From: Mucilaginibacter polytrichastri
GTDB taxonomy: Bacteria; Bacteroidota; Bacteroidia; Sphingobacteriales; Sphingobacteriaceae
Direction of reading: 5' to 3'
Length of the DNA stretch: 64,000 nucleotides
NCBI RefSeq assembly: GCF_001911425.1
Contig: NZ_MPPL01000001.1
Coordinates: 2,212,648-2,276,647 of the forward strand
Positions 53,442 to 61,921 of this stretch are shown piece by piece. The position numbers and the translations under genes were made by a program. Under the pieces are notes generated by a model. The model was not told the origin of the DNA. It worked only from the letters and a program-made list of their open reading frames with translations, and ran no database searches. Every line of letters begins with the position of its first letter. The first letter of the stretch is position 1.

Positions 53442-54461
53442 ATGCAAATCACCTTTACACCATCACTTAATCATAACTCCCACTTAGATCTCTCCTACCC
53501 GAAAGAATTTAGCAGTGCCCAACACATTCAACAGCGCGATTCGTCGACAGCTGCAGAATGGGGTAATATGAATGTTAAGGAGTTGTGGTTTGAAGGCGCT
53601 TGCATGCTTAGCAGTAAATTTGACGTAAACAGCCCTTCTAGCATGAAACTGCAGTGTGATAGTTTTTGCTGGGTAATGAACTTTGTTTTGGAAGGCAAAC
53701 TTACCAGCCTGTCTAATAATGAACACATGGAGTTGATTTTGCAAAAAGGCCAGTATCATACCTTTTATTGTTCGGCGTTAGATATGGATTTAGTGGTAGA
53801 TCGCCCGACTGATGTTTTTACCATTTGCCTTACCCGGCGGTTTATCCGTAAACTGCTGGGCAAAGATATTTTACCCGAAAACTTTGAAAGTGGTGCAGAT
53901 GAACCCTTTACCCTGGTTGCTGCCGATGTGTACCGGGATGGAAGATTTAAAGCTCTCATAAAAGAAATGTTGCAAGCAGGTCAGCCAGATTATATCCGGC
54001 GAATATTTTTAGAGTCGAGAATACTCGAACTGCTCTCTCTACAGCTGGAAAGATTGGAAAACAAGCAGCAATTGCCGGTTAACTTTAGCAAAGAAGATGT
54101 ATCGAGATTGGAAGATGCCAGGACGCTGGTTGAGCAAAATCTGCAAACCCCCTGTTCATTGATTGAATTGGCCCGTAAAACTGGATTGAACGATTTTAAA
54201 TTAAAAAAGGGATTTAAAGAACTTTTTGGGCACACTGTATTTGGTTACCTGTTTGAGTTGAGGATGGATTCGGCTTATCAATTGTTAAAGGAAGGCAAAT
54301 CGGTTGGCGAGGTGTCAGAAATTGTAGGTTATAAAAATGCTCACCACTTTACATCAGCGTTTAAAAAGAAATACGATCTTTTGCCCAGCCAAATAGGTAA
54401 AATATTAACATTTATATTAACCGGATACACATTTAGTACATTTTCTGATTGCTTTTTTTAG
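53442..54461 (+). CDS. AraC family regulator (PchR-like), divergent from heme operon
   Basis: 339 residues. The N-terminal ~215 residues form the cupin-like PchR sensor (LWFEGACMLSSKF, FCWVMNFVLEGKL, YHTFYCSALDMDL). The C-terminal AraC HTH pair spans ~225-322 (CSLIELARKTGLNDFKLKKGFKELFG; VGEVSEIVGYKNAHHFTSAFKKKYDLLPSQ). PchR-type proteins sense siderophores or heme and are autoregulated. The heme operon is divergent, so control of hmuTUV is inferred. Two direct repeats end at its start codon. Confidence 0.93.
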   Translation: MQITFTPSLNHNSHLDLSYPKEFSSAQHIQQRDSSTAAEWGNMNVKELWFEGACMLSSKFDVNSPSSMKLQCDSFCWVMNFVLEGKLTSLSNNEHMELILQKGQYHTFYCSALDMDLVVDRPTDVFTICLTRRFIRKLLGKDILPENFESGADEPFTLVAADVYRDGRFKALIKEMLQAGQPDYIRRIFLESRILELLSLQLERLENKQQLPVNFSKEDVSRLEDARTLVEQNLQTPCSLIELARKTGLNDFKLKKGFKELFGHTVFGYLFELRMDSAYQLLKEGKSVGEVSEIVGYKNAHHFTSAFKKKYDLLPSQIGKILTFILTGYTFSTFSDCFF

Positions 54462-54674
54462 AATAAGGTATAATTTATTATTTAAAATTCCTTTTAATGT
54501 ACAAATTTGTAATAATCAGTCAATTTATTAGAAATAAAAATCAATTTATTATCAATCATATCTAGTATTTACAGTATTTAGCATTAAATAAATCAATTTT
54601 TCAACATATTATCAATAAAACAGATAAAAACATATCTTTATAAGGTAATTTAGTCATGATTTATAAAATCTGTT
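54462..54674. other. AT-rich spacer
   Basis: About 213 bases, very AT-rich, with ATCAATTTATTATCAATCAT-type repeats. Likely holds the promoter of the Tat-enzyme operon. No ORF. Confidence 0.4.
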
Positions 54675-56267
54675 TTGAAAAACATCTCCAGACGCGATTT
54701 TTTAGGTAAAGGTGCTATGCTTGCAGGTACAACATACCCTGCTATGCTTGCTTTGGGCTTGCTAAAATCGGCACCTGCACATGCTTTTAATCTTGAGGGC
54801 AACGGAAACGGCAAAAAAGTAATCATTTTAGGCGCCGGATTAGCCGGGATGACCTGTGCCTACGAACTAACCAAACTGGGCTATCAATGTAAAATAATAG
54901 AAGCCCGACAGCGTACCGGAGGCCGATGTTGGAGTATTAGAAATGGCACAACCAATACCGAAACCGATAAAACAACAGCAACCGCAAACTTCGATAATGG
55001 CCTGTACTTTAATGCAGGCCCATCACGCATCCCGCACCACCACCAGCTTACTTTGCACTATTGCAAAGAATTAGGCGTACCCATACAGGTTTATAATAAC
55101 GTTAACGAAAACACATATTACTACGCCGAGGGCAAAGGGCTACTCTCTAACAAGAAGATCCGCACACGTGAAGTGCATAATGATGTGCGTGGTTACATGA
55201 CCGAGATGCTGGCCAAAAACATGGATCACGGCAATTTAGACACCGCCCTTACTAAAGAAGACGCTCAAAAGGTAATTGAGTACCTGATGGCAGAAGGTGG
55301 GCTGGATGTAGATAAACTATACAAGGCATCAGCCCGGCGCGGATATATCGAATCGCCAGGTGCAGGTAATAAGCCGGGGAAGATAGCCAACCCGCACAAA
55401 CTGGCAGACATTATACAATCTGGCCTGATGGATCCTGACTTTTATAACGTAGCCGAGTATACCTATGAATTACAAGGCACTATGTTTCAGGCTGTGGGTG
55501 GCATGGACCAGATTGCCAAAGCATTAGAGAAAAAGGTAGCCACAATGCTAACCATGGGTGCCGAGGTAAAAAACATAACCAATGTACCCGAGGGTGTTAA
55601 AATAGTTTACAAAGATGCCCAGGGCGAGCATGCCATTAATGGCGATATATGTATTTGCACCCTGCCACTACCTGTACTTAGTAATGTTAACCACAACTTT
55701 TCATCAGATGTAAGCCGGGCGATAGACTTTATCGGTTACATGAAAACGGGCAAGATCGGCCTGCAGTTTAAACGCCGCTTTTGGGAAGAGGATGAAAGCA
55801 TTTTTGGTGGTATTACCCATACCAATAATGATCTGACGCAGATCTTTTATCCATCATATGACTACCTCGATAAAAAAGGCATCCTGATAGGCTACTATAA
55901 TTTTAACGAAAAGGCTGAGCGTGTGGGTAATTTAAACTACGTCGACCGCGAGAAGCTGGCATTAGAGAAAGGGCGGATGATCCATCCGCAATATGATAAA
56001 GAGTTTGAGCGGTCGTTTTCGGTAAGCTGGCACAAAACCAGGTATAGTATGGGTGGCTGGGCAGTATACAGCAACGATACAAGAAAGGATCATTATCCGG
56101 CCTTGCTAAAGCCCGATGCCAACGTATATTTTGCAGGCGAGCACCTCACTTATTTAAACGCCTGGATGGCCGGCGCATTCGAGTCGGCGCGAAGCGTGGT
56201 AGCTGCATTGCATGGGCGGGTTACAGAAACAAGGGTAACGTACCCGGAAACAGGAACTAAAGGTTAG
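54675..56267 (+). CDS. Tat-exported flavin amine oxidase
   Basis: 530 residues with a TTG start, the only in-frame start that keeps the Tat motif SRRDFLGKG. After a hydrophobic stretch (AMLALGLLKSAPAHA) comes the FAD Rossmann motif VIILGAGLAGMTCAYEL, followed by EARQRTGGRCWS. The C-terminal YFAGEHLTYLNAWMAGAFESARSVV is the second FAD-binding part of monoamine oxidase/L-amino-acid oxidase proteins. It should oxidise amines or amino acids in the periplasm. It lies 28 bases before a second Tat-exported enzyme. Confidence 0.9.
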   Translation: MKNISRRDFLGKGAMLAGTTYPAMLALGLLKSAPAHAFNLEGNGNGKKVIILGAGLAGMTCAYELTKLGYQCKIIEARQRTGGRCWSIRNGTTNTETDKTTATANFDNGLYFNAGPSRIPHHHQLTLHYCKELGVPIQVYNNVNENTYYYAEGKGLLSNKKIRTREVHNDVRGYMTEMLAKNMDHGNLDTALTKEDAQKVIEYLMAEGGLDVDKLYKASARRGYIESPGAGNKPGKIANPHKLADIIQSGLMDPDFYNVAEYTYELQGTMFQAVGGMDQIAKALEKKVATMLTMGAEVKNITNVPEGVKIVYKDAQGEHAINGDICICTLPLPVLSNVNHNFSSDVSRAIDFIGYMKTGKIGLQFKRRFWEEDESIFGGITHTNNDLTQIFYPSYDYLDKKGILIGYYNFNEKAERVGNLNYVDREKLALEKGRMIHPQYDKEFERSFSVSWHKTRYSMGGWAVYSNDTRKDHYPALLKPDANVYFAGEHLTYLNAWMAGAFESARSVVAALHGRVTETRVTYPETGTKG

Positions 56268-56295
56268 AAAAACTAAACTAAAAACATTCATAATC

Positions 56296-57471
56296 ATGGC
56301 AACAATTAATCGTAGAAACTGGATCAAAACAAGCGCCCTAACAGCCGCCGGGTTAACCTTCTTTTCGGGGGCTTTCGATAAGCTTTCGGCAATGCCTGCT
56401 AAAATAATGCGTGGCGGTGCTATTGACGATATGGCAATTACCGACCAATCGGTTATTACATCAGCACCAACAGCAATTAAAGCAAGGCTATCTGCCAATG
56501 AAAACCCATTCGGCCCCTCGCCTGCTGCTAAAAAAGCCATACAGGATGCTTTGGACATGAGCTACCAGTACCCATTTATGCATTTTGGTGAACTAACGGG
56601 TAAAATTGCTGCTTACGAAGGTATCGACCAAAAGAATATTTTAATGGATGCCGGTTCTACTCCGCTATTGCTGGCCGCCGCCATGTATTATGGAAAAAAC
56701 GGTGCCGAAGTAATCTGCGGCGACCCATCGTACGATGATCTTCCACGCTCTGCTGCCAAATTGGGAAGCAAACTGGTTAAAGTGCCATTAACAGCAGATT
56801 ATAAATTAGACCTTGATGCCATGGAAGCCAAAATTGGCCCAAACACAGGTTTAATCTACATCTGTAACCCTAATAACCCCACAGCCACGGTATTGGATAC
56901 AGCTAAACTTAAGGCCTTTTGCGAACGGGTAAGTAAAAAAGTAACCGTATTTGTAGACGAAGCCTATATCGACTATCTACCCGATCCTCAGGCTGTAACC
57001 CTCATTAGCGGGGTTAAGGCCGGGCAAAATATAATTGTGGCACGTACATTCTCCAAACTGTACGGTTTTGCAGGCCTCCGTTGTGGATACATTGTTGCGC
57101 CTACTGATACGGTGAAAAAACTGTCTGATTATTCTACAGGCCTCATGAGCCTTTCTGCAACTACAGTTGCGGCAGCAACAGCCGCTTACCAAGAGAAAGC
57201 ATTTTTACAGGATGCTTTGAAAAAAACACTGGCATCAAAAGAGTATCTCTACTCGGTGTTGAAGAAAGAAGGATACGAATACATCCCATCATCAACCAAC
57301 TTTGTAATGTTTGAGATTAAGATGGATGGCGCCCGCTTTGCCAGCGAAATGGCTAACCGCGGTGTAAGCATCCGCCATTGGGAATTTAACAATAAAAACT
57401 GGTGCCGGGTAAGCATTGGCCGCATGGATGAGATGCAAGCCTTTGCTGATGCCTTTAAACAGTTATCATAA
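56296..57471 (+). CDS. Tat-exported HisC-like aminotransferase (PLP, fold type I)
   Basis: 391 residues. The Tat motif RRNWIKTSA lies at ~6-14, and a hydrophobic run follows. The aminotransferase core starts near ARLSANENPFGPSPAAKKAI; the active-site blocks are YICNPNNPTATV (191-196), VDEAYIDYLP (220-230), and FSKLYGFAGLRCGY with the PLP Lys254. All key residues seem intact. HisC is normally cytoplasmic, so export with folded cofactor is odd. The neighbour is the Tat amine oxidase, so the pair may modify an amino-acid side chain or amine outside the cytoplasm. Confidence 0.9.
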   Translation: MATINRRNWIKTSALTAAGLTFFSGAFDKLSAMPAKIMRGGAIDDMAITDQSVITSAPTAIKARLSANENPFGPSPAAKKAIQDALDMSYQYPFMHFGELTGKIAAYEGIDQKNILMDAGSTPLLLAAAMYYGKNGAEVICGDPSYDDLPRSAAKLGSKLVKVPLTADYKLDLDAMEAKIGPNTGLIYICNPNNPTATVLDTAKLKAFCERVSKKVTVFVDEAYIDYLPDPQAVTLISGVKAGQNIIVARTFSKLYGFAGLRCGYIVAPTDTVKKLSDYSTGLMSLSATTVAAATAAYQEKAFLQDALKKTLASKEYLYSVLKKEGYEYIPSSTNFVMFEIKMDGARFASEMANRGVSIRHWEFNNKNWCRVSIGRMDEMQAFADAFKQLS

Positions 57472-57510
57472 AATAAACTATTAATAAATAGAAAGTTACT
57501 ACCGGGGCGA

Positions 57511-57559
57511 AGCGATCAAATACACTACTCCTGACGCCATGCAGGAGTAGTTGATTGCT
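57511..57559. terminator. Intrinsic terminator after the aminotransferase
   Basis: CTACTCCTG-acgccatg-CAGGAGTAG with flanking AGCGATCAA/TTGATTGCT (one G-U pair) followed by CTTTTT. It separates the Tat-enzyme pair from the Hint-domain gene, which therefore probably has its own promoter. Confidence 0.8.
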
Positions 57560-57586
57560 CTTTTTAGGTAACTAATTAAACCACAC

Positions 57587-58588
57587 ATGCGTAAATCTAC
57601 ATTAACCTTTTTATTAGCTTCTAGCATTTACTTAGCTCAGGCACAGGTTTTAACTAAAGTAAATCCGCGCCCTTTAACCATGGCCGAATATGATAAAGCC
57701 AAAACCTTTGCCATTGCCGACCTGGATAAAGATTCTTATGTAAAATTTGACAATACCTACGTACTCGACCGTTACGAGGGTCGCAAACCCTACTTTATTA
57801 CCGGCGATGACGGCCTTAAAAAACGGATAGATCTGTATAAACTGATTGCCAAAGACGGCATGCAGGAAATTGGGCTGATGGTTTTTTACACCAATGAAAA
57901 AGGTGCGGTGTATAAGACCATTGTGCCCGATTTTACTGCAGATGGCAAGGTTTGGGAAAAGTACTTTCTGGACATTGACAATATTAACAAAGAAGAGAAA
58001 AATTTCATCCTGAAGTTATCATACATCCTATCGAAGGAAGTAAGCTTTCAGCAATACAAGGTACTGAATGGCGGTAAAGACATGAAGGAAGAAGGCGCAA
58101 CTTATGGTAACGATATTTGCTTCCCGGGTGATGAAGTAGTGACTATGGCTAACGGTGGTACCAAAATGCTGAAGGACGTAAAAAGCGGCGAAGAAATCAT
58201 CACCGTTGACGTAAGCAGCAACAAACCAACCGCAGTTAAAGTAAAAGAGCTAACTGTACACGAGGCCAAAAACTATGCATTAACCCGCCTTGTTTTGGTT
58301 TCGGCCAAAACCTTAAATACACGTTTGGGGCAGGAAGTAATGCTGACCAACAAGATATTACAAGCCACCCCTAACCATCCCATGATGACTAAAGACGGTA
58401 ACCATAAAATGGGCGAAGTATTACAGGGCCAGGAAGTAATGTGCCTGAACGAAAAAACCGGTAAGTACGAAGCCTATACTGTATTGCAAAAAACAGAACA
58501 TGCCAATGGCGTACAAAAAGTTTACAACATTGTTGCCGATGGCGGTAGTACCCTATTGGTAAATGGGGTAATGGTGATGCAAAAGTAG
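57587..58588 (+). CDS. Secreted Hint-domain protein
   Basis: 333 residues with a signal peptide (FLLASSIYLAQAQ). The N-terminal ~175 residues (YDKAKTFAIADLDKD, KRIDLYKLIAKDG) are unclassified. The Hint (hedgehog/intein) domain runs ~178-333: Cys178 in ICFPGDEVVTMANG (block A), then TPNHPM at 261-266 (block B, His264), then KVYNIVADGG...VNGVMVMQK. The C-terminal Asn-nucleophile pair of a splicing intein is missing, so self-cleavage at the Cys is possible but not splicing. The gene follows the two Tat enzymes, but has a separate terminator between. Confidence 0.85.
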   Translation: MRKSTLTFLLASSIYLAQAQVLTKVNPRPLTMAEYDKAKTFAIADLDKDSYVKFDNTYVLDRYEGRKPYFITGDDGLKKRIDLYKLIAKDGMQEIGLMVFYTNEKGAVYKTIVPDFTADGKVWEKYFLDIDNINKEEKNFILKLSYILSKEVSFQQYKVLNGGKDMKEEGATYGNDICFPGDEVVTMANGGTKMLKDVKSGEEIITVDVSSNKPTAVKVKELTVHEAKNYALTRLVLVSAKTLNTRLGQEVMLTNKILQATPNHPMMTKDGNHKMGEVLQGQEVMCLNEKTGKYEAYTVLQKTEHANGVQKVYNIVADGGSTLLVNGVMVMQK

Positions 58589-58612
58589 CTGTTTTTAAAA
58601 CCCCAGTTATTT

Positions 58613-58646
58613 AAACAAGGCTAACCGGATGCGGCTAGCCTTGTTT
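58613..58646. terminator. Bidirectional intrinsic terminator
   Basis: AAACAAGGCTA-accggatgcggc-TAGCCTTGTTT. The central CCG...CGG extends the stem to ~14 bp. It separates the convergent Hint and DUF1304 genes. Confidence 0.85.
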
Positions 58647-58684
58647 GTTTGCCGATATTAAAGGGTTTCCGGTATTAAATTTAC

Positions 58685-59047
58685 TTATGCCAGCAACGTA
58701 AAAATTAAAGCGATGATAGCAGGCAGGGCTTGCTTAATAAATATCCCTTTACTGGCAGTTATGCCGCCGTAAACCCCGGCAACAATTACGCACGAAAGGA
58801 AAAACACAGCAACATGGCCGCTCCATGCAACATCGCTGATTAGTAAAGACCAGATCAATCCCGCTGAAAGAAATCCATTATACAGGCCCTGGTTAGCGGC
58901 CAGTGTTCTGGTAGGTTCAAACAGATCTGCCGGGAAAGTTTTAAAGGTCTTTCTTCCGGCGGTTGTCCATGCAAACATTTCAATCCACAATATATAAAGG
59001 TGCTCTACGGCTACAAGCGCAATAAGGATTTGGGCAATAAGTTTCAT
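58685..59047 (-). CDS. DUF1304 membrane protein
   Basis: 120 residues with four hydrophobic segments (~3-20, ~54-72, ~78-95, ~103-119). The family signature VEHLYILWIEMFAWTTAGRKTF and the ANQGLYNGFLSAGLIW segment are both present. DUF1304 proteins are small inner-membrane proteins of unknown role. The gene is single, convergent with the Hint gene. Confidence 0.9.
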   Translation of the reverse strand: MKLIAQILIALVAVEHLYILWIEMFAWTTAGRKTFKTFPADLFEPTRTLAANQGLYNGFLSAGLIWSLLISDVAWSGHVAVFFLSCVIVAGVYGGITASKGIFIKQALPAIIALIFTLLA

Positions 59048-59293
59048 ATAATTTAGGTTTAAACTGGTTTTAAAGGTAATTAATTCAACCTAATTTAGGG
59101 GTAATAAAAATATACATGTTAATATTTTATCATTTATATTAACGCGTCGTTATATAAATGATAAACCTAAACACAGTCCAAAAGCACTGAACAGATAATT
59201 TTAAATAAATTGCTATTTTATTACTTCTACTTTACGTTAGAATAATAGATTTATATTAAAATTGCGACAAATCTCTAATTAATTGCCGCGGCT
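59048..59293. other. Divergent promoter spacer
   Basis: AT-rich 246-base spacer between the DUF1304 gene and the Omp85-like gene. It should hold both promoters; none was assigned confidently. No ORF or repeat. Confidence 0.4.
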
Positions 59294-60553
59294 TTGAAAA
59301 ACAGATCTTTAATATGGTGGGCTTGCTTTTTGTTAATGCTTGCATTCAACATTAATGCCAGTGCACAAAATGACAGAAGCGTATCGCTGCCACAATTAGT
59401 TACCGGTAAAAAGAGCGTGGCAGACACCACTAAAGTAAAGGCTAAAAAAAGCGACCAGAAAGATCTGCCGGATGTTATTCATCAACTTTTCCATACCAAA
59501 AGCTCAGTACAGTCAGACTCGGTTACCAGTAAGCCCGAAATTTCTGTAGTGCCGGCCATAGGGTACACTTTAGTATCTAAACTGGCGTTGGTACTGTCGG
59601 GCAATGTAGCTTTTCGTACGGGCCCGCAATCAAGAATCTCTACTATTATTGCCAGTGCCTCCTACACCCAAAATAAACAATTTATAATGCCGGTGCTTAG
59701 CAGCATTTGGACTAAGAATAACAAGTATAATTTTGTGGGCGATTACCGCTTTTATCAATATCCGCAAAGCACCTACGGGTTGGGCAGTAGTTCATCTATA
59801 AAAAACGTAGACCCGATGGATTTTTCATTTGCGCGTTTTTATGAAACTGCATTAAGGCATGTTACCGGTAACTGGTATGCAGGTTTAGGCTACGCTATAG
59901 ACACTTATTGGAATGTATCGCATAGCGGAACGGCAAGTGGGGCTGTCTCTGATTTTGGTAAATACGGCACCTTTTCGCACAGTGTTTCATCCGGAATAAC
60001 CTTTAACATACTGCACGACTCGCGCGATAACTCCATTAACCCTGCCAAAGGCTGGTATGGCGATGTGCAGTACAGAACCAGCAGCGAGTTTTTGGGTTCT
60101 ACACAAAACTGGCAATCACTGATCATTGACCTGCGAAAATACATTCCATTTCCGGCAGGCTCTGATAATGTGCTGGCTTTATGGTCTTATGACTGGTTTA
60201 TACTGCAAGGTAAGCCCTCCTATCTTAATTTACCAAGTACTTCTTGGGACCCCAACTCTGCTACCGGCCGCGGCTATATACAGGGGCGTTTCCGGGGCGC
60301 ACAAATGGTTTATGCCGAAAGTGAATACCGGTTTAAAATTACCCGCAATGGCTTAATTGGCGGTGTAATGTTTATCAATGCCGAAAGTTTATCGGCCCAG
60401 CAAGGCACAAAATTCCAGGCTATACAACCAGCTTTTGGCCCTGGTTTGCGAGTTAAGCTCAACAAAACCTCACGTACTAACATTGCTGTAGATTATGGCT
60501 TTGGTCGCGAAGGTTCAAGAGGTTTGTTTATTGATGTGGGCGAGATATTTTAA
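59294..60553 (+). CDS. BamA/TamA-like (Omp85 surface-antigen domain) outer-membrane protein
   Basis: 419 residues with a TTG start (TTGAAAAAC) that preserves the signal peptide (LIWWACFLLMLAFNINASAQ). The first ~70 mature residues are a disordered linker. The rest is a beta barrel with the Omp85 motif region GVMFINAESL, then GPGLRVKLNKTSRTNIAVDYGFGREGSRGLFIDVGEIF, ending in Phe. It lacks POTRA repeats, so it is not a canonical BamA. It may be a stand-alone surface-antigen barrel. Confidence 0.75.
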   Translation: MKNRSLIWWACFLLMLAFNINASAQNDRSVSLPQLVTGKKSVADTTKVKAKKSDQKDLPDVIHQLFHTKSSVQSDSVTSKPEISVVPAIGYTLVSKLALVLSGNVAFRTGPQSRISTIIASASYTQNKQFIMPVLSSIWTKNNKYNFVGDYRFYQYPQSTYGLGSSSSIKNVDPMDFSFARFYETALRHVTGNWYAGLGYAIDTYWNVSHSGTASGAVSDFGKYGTFSHSVSSGITFNILHDSRDNSINPAKGWYGDVQYRTSSEFLGSTQNWQSLIIDLRKYIPFPAGSDNVLALWSYDWFILQGKPSYLNLPSTSWDPNSATGRGYIQGRFRGAQMVYAESEYRFKITRNGLIGGVMFINAESLSAQQGTKFQAIQPAFGPGLRVKLNKTSRTNIAVDYGFGREGSRGLFIDVGEIF

Positions 60554-61213
60554 TTAAGATACAAGAATCACTCATTCCTAAATTTGGGCCCTTCCCTAAA
60601 TTCTTGCGCCAGGTTTAAATGCATGGCGAAACATCTAATACCTTCCTTAATAGTCATCGTAATATTAGCTGCTTTGCTATCGCACTATGTTACAATATTG
60701 CTTTTTTTACCTATTAGACTGATATACAACTTATTGAAGTGTGAAACTTTGTAATATCAATGTCATACAGCTTAAACTATAAAGAAACATTAGCACTTCT
60801 TAAATCATCATTCATCAATTAAAAAGAAAATGCAATGCGTTTTTAAATATTAGTGTCCCGACTTTAGCATTAGTCAACTTAGCAAGTACTAAACTAAAAC
60901 CATTTCTTTAGTTTAACCTTAAGCACTTATTAGCCTTATTAACAGTAAAATACAAAAAACTATTTACTCTATTTAGGTTAGCAATAGTTTAGTTTGTATC
61001 AAACTTTGGCATTACTTTCAGCACTACATTAAATGCAATAAAAAGCAATATATGTTGCGAAATTATTAACAAATTCAATAATTTTTTTATTACTTATTAG
61101 TTAAATGAAGGATTGATTGTGTTTTTTACATCAACAAGATTAAAAACCAAACAAATTATATTTACCGTAATTGCTGTTATTAAACAAATATTAAACGTCC
61201 CAAACTCCAACAA
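60554..61213. other. 660-base AT-rich intergenic region, no gene
   Basis: No ORF above noise, no perfect hairpin of terminator type and no repeat seen. It contains long homopolymer-like A/T runs and sits upstream of the ankyrin gene. A regulatory RNA cannot be excluded from sequence alone. Confidence 0.45.
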
Positions 61214-61630
61214 ATGAAGAAATTACTTGTTCTTTCTGCAGCCTTATGCTTAACGGTCACGACATTTGCGCATGACATTTTTACGGCTGCTAAAACTAAT
61301 GACATTGCAGCTGTGAAGTATTTACTAAATAAAGGTGCTGACCTTGATGCCGCTAATGCTAAAGGCGAAACTGCGTTGATGATCGCTATTCAGTCTAAAA
61401 ATAATCGTGTTGCCGATTATCTAATCGAAAAAGATGTTAATGTAAATGCACAAAGCAAAAATGGTTTTTCGCCATTAATGTATGCTGTACAAACACAAAA
61501 CGTTACGCTGGTAAAAACTTTACTTAGCCACGGTGCGCAGTTAAATTTAAAAGATGCTGACCATAAAACCGCGCTGGATTATGCCCTGCAACAAAATAAC
61601 AGCGAACTTATTGATCTTTTAAAGGCTTAA
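61214..61630 (+). CDS. Exported ankyrin-repeat protein
   Basis: 138 residues with a signal peptide (LLVLSAALCLTVTTFA). Three to four ankyrin repeats (~22-138) are visible by GETALMIAIQSKNNRVADYLIEKDVNVNAQ and GFSPLMYAVQTQNVTLVKTLLSHGAQLNLKD, ending ALDYALQQNNSELIDLLK. It should act in the periplasm as a protein-binding module. Gene is single. Confidence 0.9.
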   Translation: MKKLLVLSAALCLTVTTFAHDIFTAAKTNDIAAVKYLLNKGADLDAANAKGETALMIAIQSKNNRVADYLIEKDVNVNAQSKNGFSPLMYAVQTQNVTLVKTLLSHGAQLNLKDADHKTALDYALQQNNSELIDLLKA

Positions 61631-61650
61631 TATAGACTCCGTATTTTTTT

Positions 61651-61686
61651 GAAGAAGCCATATTGCAGACGCAGTACGGCTTCTTC
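61651..61686. terminator. Bidirectional intrinsic terminator
   Basis: GAAGAAGCC-ata...tac-GGCTTCTTC stem (9 bp plus TA pairs) followed by TATTTTT and preceded by a T-run, between the convergent ankyrin and small membrane-protein genes. Confidence 0.85.
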
Positions 61687-61691
61687 TATTT

Positions 61692-61913
61692 TTAGGCCTT
61701 AAACATTACCAGCAGTAATATATTTACTGTGCTTAATGAAAAGTTGGCTACTGCCATTAACAACTTATCTACCCGTTCGGTGCCCGAAAGCCGGTAGTGC
61801 CTGGCAAACCAGTATTTCACAAGGTGGCTTACCCCGTAAATACCCAGAACTATTGAAAGTACAACCTGAATAAGCCCCATGCCTTTTACTGAATCAAATA
61901 GTTGAACATCCAT
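61692..61913 (-). CDS. Small inner-membrane protein, 73 residues
   Basis: From ATG 61913 (MDVQLFDSVKGMG). It has two predicted helices (GLIQVVLSIVLGIYGVSHLV, and VANFSLSTVNILLLVMF), a charged RHYRLSGTERVDK loop between, and no recognised family. The ATG is eight bases downstream of the OmpA gene stop (61922), so it is the last gene of the OmpA/PorP transcript. An in-frame TTG at 61925 is less likely. Confidence 0.6.
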   Translation of the reverse strand: MDVQLFDSVKGMGLIQVVLSIVLGIYGVSHLVKYWFARHYRLSGTERVDKLLMAVANFSLSTVNILLLVMFKA

Positions 61914-61921
61914 ATCTCTTA

